Notes: generated from the letters alone by a model not told the origin. A stretch of 63,257 nt of DNA from Rhizobiales bacterium Ga0077548 (GCA_001464215.1 LNEZ01000041.1:1-63257), one strand, 5' to 3'; positions 1 to 9,458 are shown, numbered from the stretch's first letter. Numbers and translations are program-made.

Positions 1-95
1 GCGAAGATGCCGTTCGTTACGATGCTCAGAGAGAGAACGAAGAGCAGGGTACCGAGAATGGCACCCATGATTTTATTGAGTTCAAAGCTGTCCAT
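1..95 (-). CDS. cycM: Membrane-anchored cytochrome c (CycM-like), N-terminal fragment
   Basis: Only the first 31 codons lie in the window; the gene runs off the left edge. Reading leftwards from the ATG gives MDSFELNKIMGAILGTLLFV followed by a hydrophobic stretch. This is the uncleaved N-terminal anchor typical of the rhizobial membrane-bound class I cytochrome c called CycM, an electron carrier to aa3-type oxidase. The haem motif CxxCH lies outside the window, so the call rests on the anchor sequence and on the position divergent to kdsB-pheA, as in Bradyrhizobium relatives. Confidence 0.72.
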   Translation of the reverse strand, partial: MDSFELNKIMGAILGTLLFVLSLSIVTNGIF

Positions 96-264
96 CGGGC
101 AGCGATTCCGGTGTTTTGCCGCCGGCGTCCCGGCGTGAGGCCCCATTAATCAGCGCCAGACGTAACGCTTTGCCCGATAGGAGGCAACCCGTATAACCCG
201 GCCGCCGCTGCTACCTTCTGCCGCCTCGAAAGAGGCCGGAAACAGCGGGTTTCTCGGGTGTTTT

Positions 265-1032
265 ATGGCTCCTCAAGGCGCGCCTCGTTCCGATCTGATC
301 GTGCTGATTCCGGCGCGAATGCAGGCAACCCGTTTGCCGGGGAAACCGCTCGCCGACATTCACGGGCGGTCGATGATTCTCCACGTCCTCGATCGGGCAC
401 GGGAAGCCGGTATCGGCGAAGCCGTGGTCGCGACCGACGACGGCACCATCCGCAAGGCGGTCGAGGACGCGGGCGGGCGCGTCTTGATGACCAGCGCCGA
501 TCACCAGACCGGCTCCGACCGTATTTTCGAAGCGCTTGGGAAAGCCGATCCCGCGGGCAGAATTTCGATCGTCGTGAATTTGCAGGGCGACCTTCCGACC
601 ATCGAGCCGGAATCGATCCGCCGCGTAGTCGAGCCGCTTTCTGATCCTCTGGTAGATATCGCGACGCTCGCGGTCGAGATCAAAGACGAAGACGAAAAGC
701 GAAACCCGAATGTCGTGAAGGTCGTCGGCACGCCGGTGAGCGAAAATCGTCTCCGCGCACTTTATTTTACGCGCGCGACTGCGCCCGCGAATGACGGGCC
801 GCTTTATCACCACATCGGAATCTACGCATATCGCCGCGCGGCATTGGAGCGTTTCGTGAAAATGCCGCAAGCGCCGCTGGAGCGGCGCGAGAAGCTGGAG
901 CAGCTCCGTGCGCTGGAAGCCGGAATGCGGATCGATGTTGCAATCGTTGACGCCGTTCCGCTCGGTGTCGATACTCCCGCCGATTTGGAGAAGGCCCGCG
1001 CGCTGCTCGCTGGCAAGATGAGAAAAACCTGA
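265..1032 (+). CDS. kdsB: 3-deoxy-manno-octulosonate cytidylyltransferase (CMP-KDO synthetase)
   Basis: Cytosolic enzyme that activates KDO with CTP to CMP-KDO for the lipopolysaccharide inner core. The 255-aa length is normal for the family. The nucleotide-binding signature [15 protein letters not shown] (residues 15-29) and the NLQGDLP motif (about 105-111, metal and substrate contact) are intact. It is the first gene of a plus-strand pair: pheA starts one base after its stop, so the two are probably cotranscribed. The ATG has no strong Shine-Dalgarno sequence, but an upstream start would lengthen the protein beyond the family norm. The 96-264 gap to the divergent cytochrome gene should hold both promoters; no clear box is visible there. 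Confidence 0.96.
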   Translation: MAPQGAPRSDLIVLIPARMQATRLPGKPLADIHGRSMILHVLDRAREAGIGEAVVATDDGTIRKAVEDAGGRVLMTSADHQTGSDRIFEALGKADPAGRISIVVNLQGDLPTIEPESIRRVVEPLSDPLVDIATLAVEIKDEDEKRNPNVVKVVGTPVSENRLRALYFTRATAPANDGPLYHHIGIYAYRRAALERFVKMPQAPLERREKLEQLRALEAGMRIDVAIVDAVPLGVDTPADLEKARALLAGKMRKT

Positions 1033-1033
1033 C

Positions 1034-1894
1034 ATGGCCAAGAAGAACACCATCGTCTTTCAGGGCGAACCGGGCGCGAATTCGCACATCGCCTGCCTTG
1101 AGCGTTTTCCGGATTACGAGCCCGTGCCTTGCGCGACCTTCGAGGACGCCTTCGCGGCGGTCTCGAACGGCGAGGCTACGCTCGCTATGATTCCGATCGA
1201 GAATTCGGTCGCGGGCCGCGTCGCCGACATTCACCACCTGATGCCGCATTCGGGTTTGCAGATAGTCGGCGAATTCTTCCTGCCGCTGAGCCATCAACTG
1301 ATGGCGATCAAGGGCGCATCCTTGAAGACGGTGAAGACTGTGCAGAGCCATGTGATGGCTTTGGGTCAGTGCCGCAATGTGATCCGCGAGCTTGGGCTGA
1401 CTTCGGTGATAGGCGCGGATACGGCGGGCTCCGCGCGGCAGATCATGGAAGCGAAAGACCCGACCCGCGCCGCGATTGCGTCTGCGCTTGCTGCCGAGAT
1501 TTATGGCCTCGATATCATTCGCGAGAACATCGAGGACGAAGACCACAATACGACGCGCTTCATCATTCTTCAGAAAGAGAAGTCATGGGCGAAGCCGGAC
1601 AACGGTGTCGTCGTGACATCTTTTGTTTTCAAGGTGCGTAACGTTCCTGCCGCGCTCTACAAGGCGCTCGGCGGTTTTGCCACCAATAGCGTCAATATGA
1701 CGAAGCTCGAATCGTACCAGATCGACGGGAATTTCTTCGCGACGCAGTTTTACGCCGACGTCGAAGGACATCCCGACGACCGCGCGTTGAAATTCGCGCT
1801 CGAGGAACTGGGTTTCTTCTCGGAAGAGTTGAAGATTCTCGGCGTCTATCCGGCGCACCCGTTCCGCATGAAGGCGCGGAACGAAGCCAACTAA
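1034..1894 (+). CDS. pheA: Prephenate dehydratase
   Basis: Converts prephenate to phenylpyruvate in phenylalanine synthesis. It is a 286-aa monofunctional enzyme without a chorismate mutase domain, as usual in alphaproteobacteria. The catalytic domain fills residues 5-180, with the conserved TRF catalytic motif at 174-176 (within HNTTRFIIL). A C-terminal ACT domain (about 197-275), with the family-typical KLESYQ stretch, is where phenylalanine feedback inhibition would act. It sits one base behind kdsB. Its stop overlaps by a few bases the stop of the convergent nudC gene. Confidence 0.96.
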   Translation: MAKKNTIVFQGEPGANSHIACLERFPDYEPVPCATFEDAFAAVSNGEATLAMIPIENSVAGRVADIHHLMPHSGLQIVGEFFLPLSHQLMAIKGASLKTVKTVQSHVMALGQCRNVIRELGLTSVIGADTAGSARQIMEAKDPTRAAIASALAAEIYGLDIIRENIEDEDHNTTRFIILQKEKSWAKPDNGVVVTSFVFKVRNVPAALYKALGGFATNSVNMTKLESYQIDGNFFATQFYADVEGHPDDRALKFALEELGFFSEELKILGVYPAHPFRMKARNEAN

Positions 1895-2826
1895 TCGAAA
1901 ACGCTTGCTCCGCGTTCGACGAAGGCTTTGATGAGATGATGCGCGATCGCAATCGGCGGCGGCGCGAAGAAGCGTGCCGGATGCTTGCCGGTGAGCAACA
2001 GCTTGCACTCGTCTTTCGTGACCCAGCGTGCGGCCTCAAGCTCCACTTCGTCGATCTTGAGTCGGTTTGATTTCGCTTCGACGAAGCAGCCGATCATGAT
2101 CGACATCGGAAACGGCCAAGGCTGCGACGCGAAATACGCGACACGGCCTGCCGGAATTCCGGCTTCTTCCAGCGTCTCGCGCCGCACGGCTTCCTCGATG
2201 CTTTCGCCGGGTTCGACGAAGCCTGCGAGCGCCGACCACATACCGGGTGGAAAGCGCGTTTGGCGTGCGAGCAGGCATTGCTCGCCGTCGATCGCGAGCA
2301 TAATCACGCAAGGATCGGTCCGCGGAAAATGATTGGCGCCGCAAGCCGCGCAATCGCGCCGCCACCCGGCTTGCGCGGGCGTTGTCGGTTTCCCGCAGTT
2401 CGCGCAGAAGCGGTGCCGCTCGTGCCAAAAGAGCAAAGCCTTAGCGGTCGCAAGCGATGACTGGTCTTCCGGCGGCACCAGTCCCTGCAAAGCGATCGAG
2501 CGCAGATCGACCACAATGAAATCGCCGCGTGCCTTGATAGCGTCGATACGTTCAGAGGGAATCGCGCGGGCAAAATGGCCACGCCCGCTCGTGTCTTTGC
2601 CGAGTAGTGCAGCCTCCAGTGGCTCGCCTGCAATGGCCGCTTCGTCATTCGTGAGCCCGGCATCGAAGTTGTCGCCGCGCTTGGCAAGCAGGAAAGACTC
2701 GCCCGCGAGCACGAAATTGCGCGCGTCTCTGCGAAGCGATTCGACCAGCGCAATGTCGCCGCGCTGTTCGCTCAGGCGGTCGAGGGCGGAGCCTGCGTAA
2801 GTCAGTCTGGTTTCGGGTAAGGACAT
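1891..2826 (-). CDS. nudC: NAD(+) diphosphatase (NADH pyrophosphatase), Nudix family
   Basis: Hydrolyses NAD(H) to NMN(H) and AMP; the family also removes NAD caps from RNA. The 311-aa protein has the full NudC layout: an N-terminal NudC-like region, a zinc ribbon with four cysteines (Cys141, 144, 159, 162), the Nudix box from Gly202 to Gly223 (GFVEPGES then RETLEEAG), and the NudC-specific SQPWPFP motif at 234-240 that separates it from other Nudix enzymes. It stands alone and converges on pheA with overlapping stops. Confidence 0.95.
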   Translation of the reverse strand: MSLPETRLTYAGSALDRLSEQRGDIALVESLRRDARNFVLAGESFLLAKRGDNFDAGLTNDEAAIAGEPLEAALLGKDTSGRGHFARAIPSERIDAIKARGDFIVVDLRSIALQGLVPPEDQSSLATAKALLFWHERHRFCANCGKPTTPAQAGWRRDCAACGANHFPRTDPCVIMLAIDGEQCLLARQTRFPPGMWSALAGFVEPGESIEEAVRRETLEEAGIPAGRVAYFASQPWPFPMSIMIGCFVEAKSNRLKIDEVELEAARWVTKDECKLLLTGKHPARFFAPPPIAIAHHLIKAFVERGASVFD

Positions 2827-2945
2827 AAAGGGCGTCTTGTTTGAGCGAACGCTGGCACGAGGTCAGGCGCGCGGCAATCCAGTCATAGCGTTTTCCAGCG
2901 AAGTGGGAACCGGTTCGCGTGAAGAAAACGCATCAAAATAAAAAG

Positions 2946-2972
2946 ATAGAGCCCAGCTTTGCTGGGCTCTAT
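2946..2972 (-). terminator. Intrinsic terminator of the HIT-family gene
   Basis: A perfect 11-bp stem (2947-2957 with 2961-2971) closes a 3-base loop. Read on the minus strand it is followed by CTTTTTATTTT. The stop codon of the HIT gene is inside the hairpin. On the plus strand an A-rich tract precedes it, so it may be weakly bidirectional. Confidence 0.85.
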
Positions 2973-3400
2973 GCACGCATGGCTAATGCGCTTCTGAGCC
3001 GCGCGATCAATTCGCCTAGTTCCGTTTCACTGTACGGAATACGCGCGCCCGAGCCCCATACCGGTCCTGGCCAGGCCGCATCGCCTTCGTTTCGCGCAAC
3101 GATATGAATGTGCAACTGGCGCACGATATTGCCGAGCGCGCCGACATTGATCTTGAGACATTGCGTGACCGCGCGCAGCGCGGCCGATACTTGTGCGATT
3201 TCTTCCATCACCGCCGCGCGGTCCGAAGCCGAGAGTTCGAATAGTTCGACCGCGCCCTCCCGCTGCGGCACCAGCACCAGCCAAGGAAACCGCGCGTCGT
3301 CCTGTAGCCGCACTTCGCAGAGCGCGAGCTTGCCGACCCCAAAGGAGTCGGCAGAAAGCCGCGGGTCGAACGAAATTTCTTGCGCTATTTTCTGCGTCAT
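2969..3400 (-). CDS. HIT-family nucleotide hydrolase/transferase
   Basis: A 143-aa histidine-triad protein; the family hydrolyses nucleotide phosphoramidates or diadenosine polyphosphates, and the substrate here is unknown. The signature around residues 95-101 is QLHIHIV rather than HxHxHxx. The first histidine is replaced by Gln95, while the catalytic middle His97 and His99 remain. The flanking GDAAWPGPVWG stretch is typical of an alphaproteobacterial subgroup carrying this Q variant. It is monocistronic, with a terminator at its stop and SRP RNA divergently upstream. Confidence 0.88.
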   Translation of the reverse strand: MTQKIAQEISFDPRLSADSFGVGKLALCEVRLQDDARFPWLVLVPQREGAVELFELSASDRAAVMEEIAQVSAALRAVTQCLKINVGALGNIVRQLHIHIVARNEGDAAWPGPVWGSGARIPYSETELGELIARLRSALAMRA

Positions 3401-3455
3401 TTTCGGCGAATCCCCTTCAATCCCGGGAACAATATTGTGAAATTCCGGCTCGCGC

Positions 3456-3484
3456 TTGCCTTCCGTGGCAGGTCGCCCGATATA
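3456..3484 (+). promoter_or_regulatory. Predicted sigma-70-type promoter of the SRP RNA gene
   Basis: TTGCCT (3456-3461) and GATATA (3479-3484) are spaced by 17 bases. The expected start, about 7 bases further on, is the first base of the SRP RNA helix at 3491. This is pattern-based; transcription has not been seen. Confidence 0.5.
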
Positions 3485-3489
3485 GAGAG

Positions 3490-3589
3490 CGGGAGGTTGG
3501 CGGTGGACGTGCCACTCGCCAACCGGGTCAGGTCCGGAAGGAAGCAGCCCTAACGAGACCGGATCGGGTCATCGTTCCAGCCTCCCACC
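3490..3589 (+). ncRNA. ffs: Signal recognition particle RNA (4.5S, small bacterial type)
   Basis: Contains the universal SRP RNA apical signature GGTCAGGTCCGGAAGGAAGC, followed by AGCCCTAA (about 3526-3552), which forms the Ffh-binding loop. The ends GGGAGG (3491-3496) and CCTCCC (3581-3586) pair to close a hairpin of about 100 nt. Location directly upstream of dnaX is the standard one in alphaproteobacteria. It binds Ffh for cotranslational targeting of membrane proteins. Confidence 0.96.
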
Positions 3590-3612
3590 TCATTTCTAGG
3601 AACGCGGCCGGG

Positions 3613-5385
3613 ATGGACGATACGCCCAAGAAAAATGCGACCGGGCAGGGCGGCGCCTCGTTGTTCGGCGATCAGGCCACCGGATACCGCGTGCTCGCGC
3701 GTAAATACCGCCCGCGCAATTTCGACGATCTCATCGGCCAGGAAGCGATGGTCCGCACGCTCTCGAATGCGTTTGCGAGCGGCCGCATCGCGCAGGCTTT
3801 CTTGCTGACCGGCGTTCGCGGCGTCGGCAAAACCACCACCGCCCGCATTCTCGCCCGCGCGCTGAACTACGAGCCGAAGTCCGGCAGCGACACCGGCCCG
3901 ACGCTCGATATGCCAGAGTTCGGCAAGCATTGCGAAGCGATCATCGAAAGCCGCCATGTCGATGTGATCGAGATGGACGCCGCCTCGCATAACGGCGTGG
4001 ACGACATCCGCCAGATCAACGACGCAGTGCGCTACACGCCGGTAAGCGCGCGCTACAAAGTCTATATTCTCGACGAAGTGCATATGCTGAGTGGTCAGGC
4101 GTTCAATGCGCTCCTGAAAACACTGGAAGAACCGCCGGCTCATGCGAAATTCATTTTCGCGACGACCGAAGTGCGGAAAGTCCCGGTCACGATTCTCTCA
4201 CGCTGCCAGCGCTTCGATCTGCGCCGGATCGACGCCGATACGCTGACAAAGCATATCGGAAAAATCGCCGAGGCCGAGAAGATTGACGCCGAGCCAGAGG
4301 GCTTGGCGCTGATTGCGCGAGCCGCCGAAGGTTCGGTTCGCGATGCGCTATCGCTCTTGGATCAGGCCATCGCGCATGGCGGCGCCAGCGTGAAGGCGGC
4401 CGAAGTGCGCGAGATGCTGGGCCTCGCCGACCGCACACGCATCATCGATCTGTTCGAGAGCCTGATGAGCGGCAATATCGCGGGAGCGCTTAAGCTCTTC
4501 CGTGAGCAATACGATCTCGGCGCCGATCCGGTTGCCGTGCTTTCCGATCTTGCCGAATTCAGTCATCTGCTGACGCGCTTCAAGATCGTGCCGTCTTCTT
4601 TGGAAGACACGAGCCTGGTCGAAGCCGAGCGTAAGCGCGGCCGTGAATTGTCCGGGCGGCTTTCGATCCGCGTGCTGTCGCGTGCGTGGCAGATGTTGTC
4701 CAAGGGCCTTTCGGAAGCGTCTTCTTCGGGTAAGCCCGCGCAGGCCGCCGAAATGATCCTCGTTCGTCTCGCTTATGCGTCAGACCTGCCGACCCCGGAT
4801 GAGGCGATCAGGATGCTCGGTGACGGCGGCGGGAACGGTGTCAGCGCTTCGCCGGGTAACGGCGGTAGCATACCTTCCGGCGCGCCACGGATGCAGATGA
4901 GCGGCAACGCCGTAGGCCGCGCCGTATCGCGTCCGGCCACAGCGCCCGATAACGCGCCGCAACTGCATTCGCTCGAAGACGTCTATGCGCTGGCGAAAGA
5001 GAAGCGCGATCTGGTCGTGCAGGACACGCTTAAGAAGTTCGCTCGGCTGATCAAGATCGAAGAAGGAAAAATCGAACTCTCGCTCGATGAGGGTGCGAGA
5101 CCGAATTTTGCAGGAGACCTCGGCACCAAGCTCAAGCAATGGACGGGAAGGCATTGGTTTGTCGCCGTCAACTCACGCGAGCGCGGAGCGGAGACACTCG
5201 AAGAAAAAGAGAATAATTCGCAGGCACAGCTGAAAGCCGACGTTCGTCAACATCCGGCGGTGCAGGCGGTGCTCGACGCATTTCCGGGGGCGGAGATCAC
5301 CGCGGTCCGCCGTAAGGTTACGATGCAGGAATCCGAAAATCCCGGCGGCGATTTCGATGCGCCGGTCGAGAACGAAGAAGAATAA
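3613..5385 (+). CDS. dnaX: DNA polymerase III subunit gamma/tau
   Basis: Clamp-loader ATPase of the replicase. The 590-aa protein has Walker A GVRGVGKTT (67-75), the DEVH Walker B variant (154-157), the SRC sensor motif (LSRCQRF) and a long C-terminal tau region. The open frame extends far upstream, but that would run through the SRP RNA; ATG 3613 starts the family-typical N-terminus. The usual four-cysteine zinc module is reduced: only one cysteine (in GKHCEAI) is left before ESRHVDVIEMDAAS, as in some rhizobial homologues. ybaB follows after 12 bases and recR after that. Confidence 0.96.
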   Translation: MDDTPKKNATGQGGASLFGDQATGYRVLARKYRPRNFDDLIGQEAMVRTLSNAFASGRIAQAFLLTGVRGVGKTTTARILARALNYEPKSGSDTGPTLDMPEFGKHCEAIIESRHVDVIEMDAASHNGVDDIRQINDAVRYTPVSARYKVYILDEVHMLSGQAFNALLKTLEEPPAHAKFIFATTEVRKVPVTILSRCQRFDLRRIDADTLTKHIGKIAEAEKIDAEPEGLALIARAAEGSVRDALSLLDQAIAHGGASVKAAEVREMLGLADRTRIIDLFESLMSGNIAGALKLFREQYDLGADPVAVLSDLAEFSHLLTRFKIVPSSLEDTSLVEAERKRGRELSGRLSIRVLSRAWQMLSKGLSEASSSGKPAQAAEMILVRLAYASDLPTPDEAIRMLGDGGGNGVSASPGNGGSIPSGAPRMQMSGNAVGRAVSRPATAPDNAPQLHSLEDVYALAKEKRDLVVQDTLKKFARLIKIEEGKIELSLDEGARPNFAGDLGTKLKQWTGRHWFVAVNSRERGAETLEEKENNSQAQLKADVRQHPAVQAVLDAFPGAEITAVRRKVTMQESENPGGDFDAPVENEEE

Positions 5386-5397
5386 GGAGCGAGCGAA

Positions 5398-5718
5398 ATG
5401 CGCGACATGATGGGCATGATGGGGAAGATCAAGGAGCTGCAGGCGAACATGGAGCGTATGCAGGCCGAACTTGAGACGCTCGAAGTCACCGGCAGCGCCG
5501 GCGGCGGGCTCGTCACGGTCGTGACGACTGCGAAGGGCGCGGTCAAGAAAGTTTCCATCGACGCGAGCCTGATGAAGGCCGACGAAAAGGAAATCGTCGA
5601 GGACCTCATCGTTGCGGCAAGCGCGGACGCACGGGCAAAGTCCGAGAAGCTCGTGGAAGAAAAGGCAAAAGCGCTGACCGGCGGCCTGCCGCTCCCGCCG
5701 GGAATGAAACTCTTTTAA
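5398..5718 (+). CDS. ybaB: YbaB/EbfC family nucleoid-associated protein
   Basis: A 106-aa DNA-binding protein of the YbaB/EbfC family, which forms dimers that coat DNA. The methionine-rich N-terminus (MRDMMGMMGKIKELQANMERM) starts the first helix, and the conserved GGGLVTVVTTAKGAVKKVSID core and a PPGMKLF tail are present. It lies between dnaX and recR with very short gaps, the usual operon, and has a GGAG ribosome-binding site about 8 bases before the ATG. Confidence 0.95.
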   Translation: MRDMMGMMGKIKELQANMERMQAELETLEVTGSAGGGLVTVVTTAKGAVKKVSIDASLMKADEKEIVEDLIVAASADARAKSEKLVEEKAKALTGGLPLPPGMKLF

Positions 5719-5721
5719 AAA

Positions 5722-6327
5722 ATGCGCCGCGTCGTCGCCGGGCCGGAAATCGAACGGCTCATTCAATTGCTCTCGAAACTGCCGGGGCTCGGCCCTCGCT
5801 CTGCGCGCCGCGCGGCACTTCATCTTTTGCGCAGACGCGAAGAGTTGATGGAGCCGTTGACCGCCGCACTCGGCGACGCGATCGAGAAGATCGTGGTCTG
5901 CGACACCTGCGCGAACATCGATACGCGCAATCCCTGCATGGTTTGTGCCGACCAGACCCGCGATGCTTCGCTCTTGGTCGCGGTCGAGAATGTCGCCGAT
6001 CTTTGGGCACTGGAGCGCGCGGGTGTGGTTGCGGGCCGCTATCATGTGCTCGGCGGCACGCTGTCCGCGCTCGACGGCATCGGCCCGGACGATCTGAACA
6101 TTACTTCGCTGGTTGACCGCGCGCATGAGCCGGAAGTCAAAGAAGTGGTGCTGGCATTGAGCGCGACCGTCGACGGGCAAACCACCGCGCATTACATCAC
6201 GGACCTGTTGCGCGATGCCGATGTGAAGGTGACAAGGCTCGCGCATGGCGTACCGGTCGGCGGCGAGCTCGATTATCTCGACGAAGGCACGCTATCTGCG
6301 GCGATACGACAGCGGACCTTATTTTAG
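5722..6327 (+). CDS. recR: Recombination protein RecR
   Basis: Acts with RecF/RecO to load RecA at gaps. The 201-aa protein shows an N-terminal helix-hairpin-helix ([11 protein letters not shown], about 20-30), a complete four-cysteine zinc finger (Cys60, 63, 72, 75) and a Toprim domain. Three bases separate it from the ybaB stop, so translation is likely coupled. Length and motifs are canonical. Confidence 0.96.
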   Translation: MRRVVAGPEIERLIQLLSKLPGLGPRSARRAALHLLRRREELMEPLTAALGDAIEKIVVCDTCANIDTRNPCMVCADQTRDASLLVAVENVADLWALERAGVVAGRYHVLGGTLSALDGIGPDDLNITSLVDRAHEPEVKEVVLALSATVDGQTTAHYITDLLRDADVKVTRLAHGVPVGGELDYLDEGTLSAAIRQRTLF

Positions 6328-6336
6328 GAGATTGCG

Positions 6337-6885
6337 ATGCGCGCTGTTCTGGCGCTCGTATTTACATTCGCTGCCACCATTGCGCAGGCGCAGACGGTCT
6401 CGTTGCCAAAGCCGCTTGTCGCAACCGCATTTAAGCTAGCTGAGTGCGAAGTGGAGATCGACGACGCCATCAAGGGTCTTGAGTTCGCAGGCGAGCTAAG
6501 CGGTGGTTTGAAGCTGGTCGAGGTTTCGTGCTGGCGCGCGGCCTATAATTTCGGAAGCATTCTGTTCGCGCTAAATCCGAAAGAGCCTGAGAAGGCGCGC
6601 CTGCTTCGCTTCAAAACGATCGGGGAAAAGAACAAGCTCGTCGATACGCATCAGTTGTCATCGCCGGGTTACGACGAAAAAACAAAACTATTGTCTTCGT
6701 TTCATAAGGGCCGCGGCGTGGGGGATTGCGGAAGCTCCGGGCAATGGCGCTGGAGCGGCACGGATTTCACGCTTGTTCGCTTCTGGAACAAAGACAAATG
6801 CGACGGCGAGCCGTTCGATACCGACGAGCATCCGGCAAAATATCTCGTTTATCCGCCGAAACAGAAGCAGCAGAATAAGAAGTAG
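6337..6885 (+). CDS. Exported DUF1176-family protein
   Basis: A 182-aa protein with a signal peptide (MRAVLALVFTFAATIAQAQ). The rest matches the DUF1176 pattern: a CWRAAYN segment, a GRGVGDCG motif and a C-terminal cysteine (DKCDGEPF). The four or more cysteines suggest disulfides in the periplasm. The function of the family is not established. It starts 9 bases after recR with a GGAG ribosome-binding site, so it is probably read from the dnaX operon. Confidence 0.75.
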   Translation: MRAVLALVFTFAATIAQAQTVSLPKPLVATAFKLAECEVEIDDAIKGLEFAGELSGGLKLVEVSCWRAAYNFGSILFALNPKEPEKARLLRFKTIGEKNKLVDTHQLSSPGYDEKTKLLSSFHKGRGVGDCGSSGQWRWSGTDFTLVRFWNKDKCDGEPFDTDEHPAKYLVYPPKQKQQNKK

Positions 6886-8226
6886 TCACTTTTTCTCTAT
6901 CTCCAGCGCCGCGAAATGACCGCGCAGTTGCAACCACCACAGCAAGAGAATGCTGGGAATGGCGGCGAGTGCCGTCACTACGAAGAACCAGAACCATCCG
7001 GTTGCTTCCGCGACATAGCCGCCGCTTGCGGCAAGCACGGTGCGGCCGACCGCGGCGATTGCGGAAAGCAGTGCGAACTGGGTTGCCGTATGTGCCCGTG
7101 CGCCGCATAGCGCCGAAAGATACGCCACGAAAATCACGTTCGCCGCGTTCGAGGTGAAGTTCTCGACGATGATGGTGAGAGTCAGCGCCGAAACATCCGG
7201 CCCGACCCACGCGAGCCACGAGAACATCAGGTTCGATAGCATCTGGATGATGGCCGCGATCCAGAGACAGGTCGTGAGCGGCAGCGCTCGAAACAACGCG
7301 CCGCCGGCAAGTCCGCCGATCACCGCGGCGGCAAATCCCACGCCTTTCACGACCGTTGCATAGGTCGCAAGACTGAACCCGGTTTTCAGCACGAACGGTA
7401 CGGTGAGTACGCCCGCGAAGGCATCGCAGAATTTGAACAGCAGTACGAAGACAAGAACCGAAATCGCGAGCGGCCGCGAAAGAAATTCGTAGAATGCGTC
7501 GAAAGCGGTCGTAAACACGCGAACTACAGGCGAGCGTTCGTCGTAAGCGTTCTTTTCCTCGGTGGGCTCTTTTGCAAGAAAGGCCGCTATCATGCCGACC
7601 GCGACACAAGCCGCAGCCGCAATGTAGGAAATCTTCCATGCGGTAAGCTGCGAGACGCCGGTCGCCTCGAGATAGGCGACGAGCAGCAGTGCGCCTGCGC
7701 CCGAGAGCAGGAGCGCCACGCGATAGGCGAGGATGTAACTGGCAATGCCCGCCGCCTGTTCTTCCTGCGGCAGGCTCTCGACACGGAAAGCGTCAATCAC
7801 GATGTCCTGGGTCGCGGAAGCCGCAGCGACCATGACCGCCGCGACCGTGACATAGAAAACCGAAGTTCTCGGATCGGAATAGCCGAGCACGATGATCGCA
7901 GCGATGAGAAGCAATTGCGAAAGAATGAGCCAGCTTCTGCGGCGGCCGAGAAGGCGCGTCAGTATGGGAATGTTGAGCGCGTCCACGAGCGGTGCCCAGA
8001 AGAATTTGAAGGTGTAGGGCAGGCCGACCAGCGAGAAGAGGCCGATGGTTTTCAGATCGATCCCGCTCTGGGTGAGCCACGCCTGCAAGGTGCTCGTGAC
8101 CAGCGCGAGCGGAAGGCCTGCGGAAAACCCCAAGAGCAGCACGATCAATACGCGCGGGCGCGTATAGACCACGATCGCCTTCAGCCATTTCTCGGAAGCG
8201 GTAGACGATTGCGTGGATTCGGCCAT
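6886..8226 (-). CDS. ampG: AmpG-like muropeptide/MFS permease
   Basis: Inner-membrane major-facilitator protein of about 446 aa with 12 predicted helices. The start matches AmpG permeases (VLLLGFSAGLPLALVTSTLQAWL, then GLPYTFKFFWAPLVD), which import anhydro-muropeptides for cell-wall recycling and can feed AmpC induction. I chose ATG 8226; an in-frame GTG at 8241 is possible and neither has a clear ribosome-binding site. No ampD, ampR or beta-lactamase gene lies nearby. It converges with the DUF1176 gene with no gap. Confidence 0.86.
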   Translation of the reverse strand: MAESTQSSTASEKWLKAIVVYTRPRVLIVLLLGFSAGLPLALVTSTLQAWLTQSGIDLKTIGLFSLVGLPYTFKFFWAPLVDALNIPILTRLLGRRRSWLILSQLLLIAAIIVLGYSDPRTSVFYVTVAAVMVAAASATQDIVIDAFRVESLPQEEQAAGIASYILAYRVALLLSGAGALLLVAYLEATGVSQLTAWKISYIAAAACVAVGMIAAFLAKEPTEEKNAYDERSPVVRVFTTAFDAFYEFLSRPLAISVLVFVLLFKFCDAFAGVLTVPFVLKTGFSLATYATVVKGVGFAAAVIGGLAGGALFRALPLTTCLWIAAIIQMLSNLMFSWLAWVGPDVSALTLTIIVENFTSNAANVIFVAYLSALCGARAHTATQFALLSAIAAVGRTVLAASGGYVAEATGWFWFFVVTALAAIPSILLLWWLQLRGHFAALEIEKK

Positions 8227-8261
8227 GTGCGCTTGTCGCACAGACGCGCGTATTTGGGAAT

Positions 8262-9458
8262 CTAGTCGCGGCCGCCGAGTTTGAGTTGCAGCGCGACCGG
8301 CGCCGGCGTGCCGGTTTCCTTCGGCGCCGTGCTGTCGTCTTCAAATTCGAGCGCGACAATTTTATCGCCCCGTCTTGCAACCTTGTCTGCCGAAATCAGC
8401 ACTGCGGCAACGTCGTCGGAAGTCTGCGCGAAATGGCTTTGCAATTTGACAGCGCGCTCGCGCAGGCGGACAACATCTTCCACGATCTTTCCTACTTCGA
8501 CCTGGATTTTCTCGGCCTGATCGCGCATCTGCGCATCGCGCACGATGGCCTGCACGACCTGAATCGCAAGCATAAGCAATGACGGAGAAACCAGGATCAC
8601 CCGCTCGCGAAACGCTTTCTGGACCGCGTCGTCGCAGAATTCGTGCAGTTCCGCATAAACCGACTCCGACGGCACGAACATCATCGCGATGTCCTGCGTC
8701 TCGCCGGGAATGAGGTAGCGCTCGGCAATGTCGCTGACGTGCTTGTTGAGGTCCTGTTTCAGCCGCGTGAGGGCCACGCGTCGCGCGTCGTCCGTCTGGG
8801 CTTCGCGAAACGCGGTAACGGCTTCGAGTGGAAATTTCGCGTCAACTGCGAGCGGGCGTTCGTCGCCCGGCAGGAAGATCGCGCAGTCCGGGCGCTTGCC
8901 GGTTGAAAGCGTGTATTGAAATGCATAGGCATCTTTATGTAGTCCGTCGGCGACGATCGCTTCCATGCGCCCCTGGCCGAAAGCGCCGCGCGCCTGCTTG
9001 TTCGCGAGCACATCTTTTAGCGTAACCATGTGGCTGGTGAGCTCTGCCATCCGTCCTTGTGCGGCATCGACCACCGCAAGCCGCTCATGCAGCTTCGACA
9101 GGCCTTCAGCGGTCGATTGCGCAGCAGTCGTCATGTTCTCGCCGATGCGATGCGTGACCGCGTCGAGCCGCTCGTTCACTGTGCGCGCCAGTTCTTCCTG
9201 CTTCGAGCCAAAGCCCTGCGCCAGAAACTGCACCTGTCCGGTGGTGGCCGACTGCGCCTTCAACAACTCGAACAACTGCTGCTGCAATTCCTCGACGCGA
9301 AGCGATTGCTCTTGTGCTTCGAGCGAGCGGACGCGGCTCTGGCGGCTCTGTGCAAACAGCAAACCGACCAGCAACAGCACGCCGAGCCCGCTTAAGGCAG
9401 CGATAAAGACGCCGAGCGTCACGTTCATGTCGTTGATCGAAAACAGGATTTCGCTCAT
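8262..9458 (-). CDS. rmuC: DNA recombination protein RmuC homologue
   Basis: A 398-aa protein with one N-terminal membrane helix (about 15-35), a long coiled coil (35-130, rich in E, Q and L) and a C-terminal RmuC domain with the typical [11 protein letters not shown] and [10 protein letters not shown]...[10 protein letters not shown] motifs that resemble a restriction-endonuclease fold. RmuC restrains inversion at short inverted repeats in E. coli; its exact activity is not established. It starts divergently from def. Confidence 0.92.
   Translation of the reverse strand: MSEILFSINDMNVTLGVFIAALSGLGVLLLVGLLFAQSRQSRVRSLEAQEQSLRVEELQQQLFELLKAQSATTGQVQFLAQGFGSKQEELARTVNERLDAVTHRIGENMTTAAQSTAEGLSKLHERLAVVDAAQGRMAELTSHMVTLKDVLANKQARGAFGQGRMEAIVADGLHKDAYAFQYTLSTGKRPDCAIFLPGDERPLAVDAKFPLEAVTAFREAQTDDARRVALTRLKQDLNKHVSDIAERYLIPGETQDIAMMFVPSESVYAELHEFCDDAVQKAFRERVILVSPSLLMLAIQVVQAIVRDAQMRDQAEKIQVEVGKIVEDVVRLRERAVKLQSHFAQTSDDVAAVLISADKVARRGDKIVALEFEDDSTAPKETGTPAPVALQLKLGGRD

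Noticed and set aside
3193..3612. Upstream extension of the dnaX reading frame
   Set aside because: It would translate through the SRP RNA gene and has no homology; ATG 3613 gives the family start.
5173..6246. Long minus-strand open frame opposite ybaB-recR
   Set aside because: It is an antisense shadow of G+C-rich codons, rich in R, H and D, with no ribosome-binding site or family pattern.
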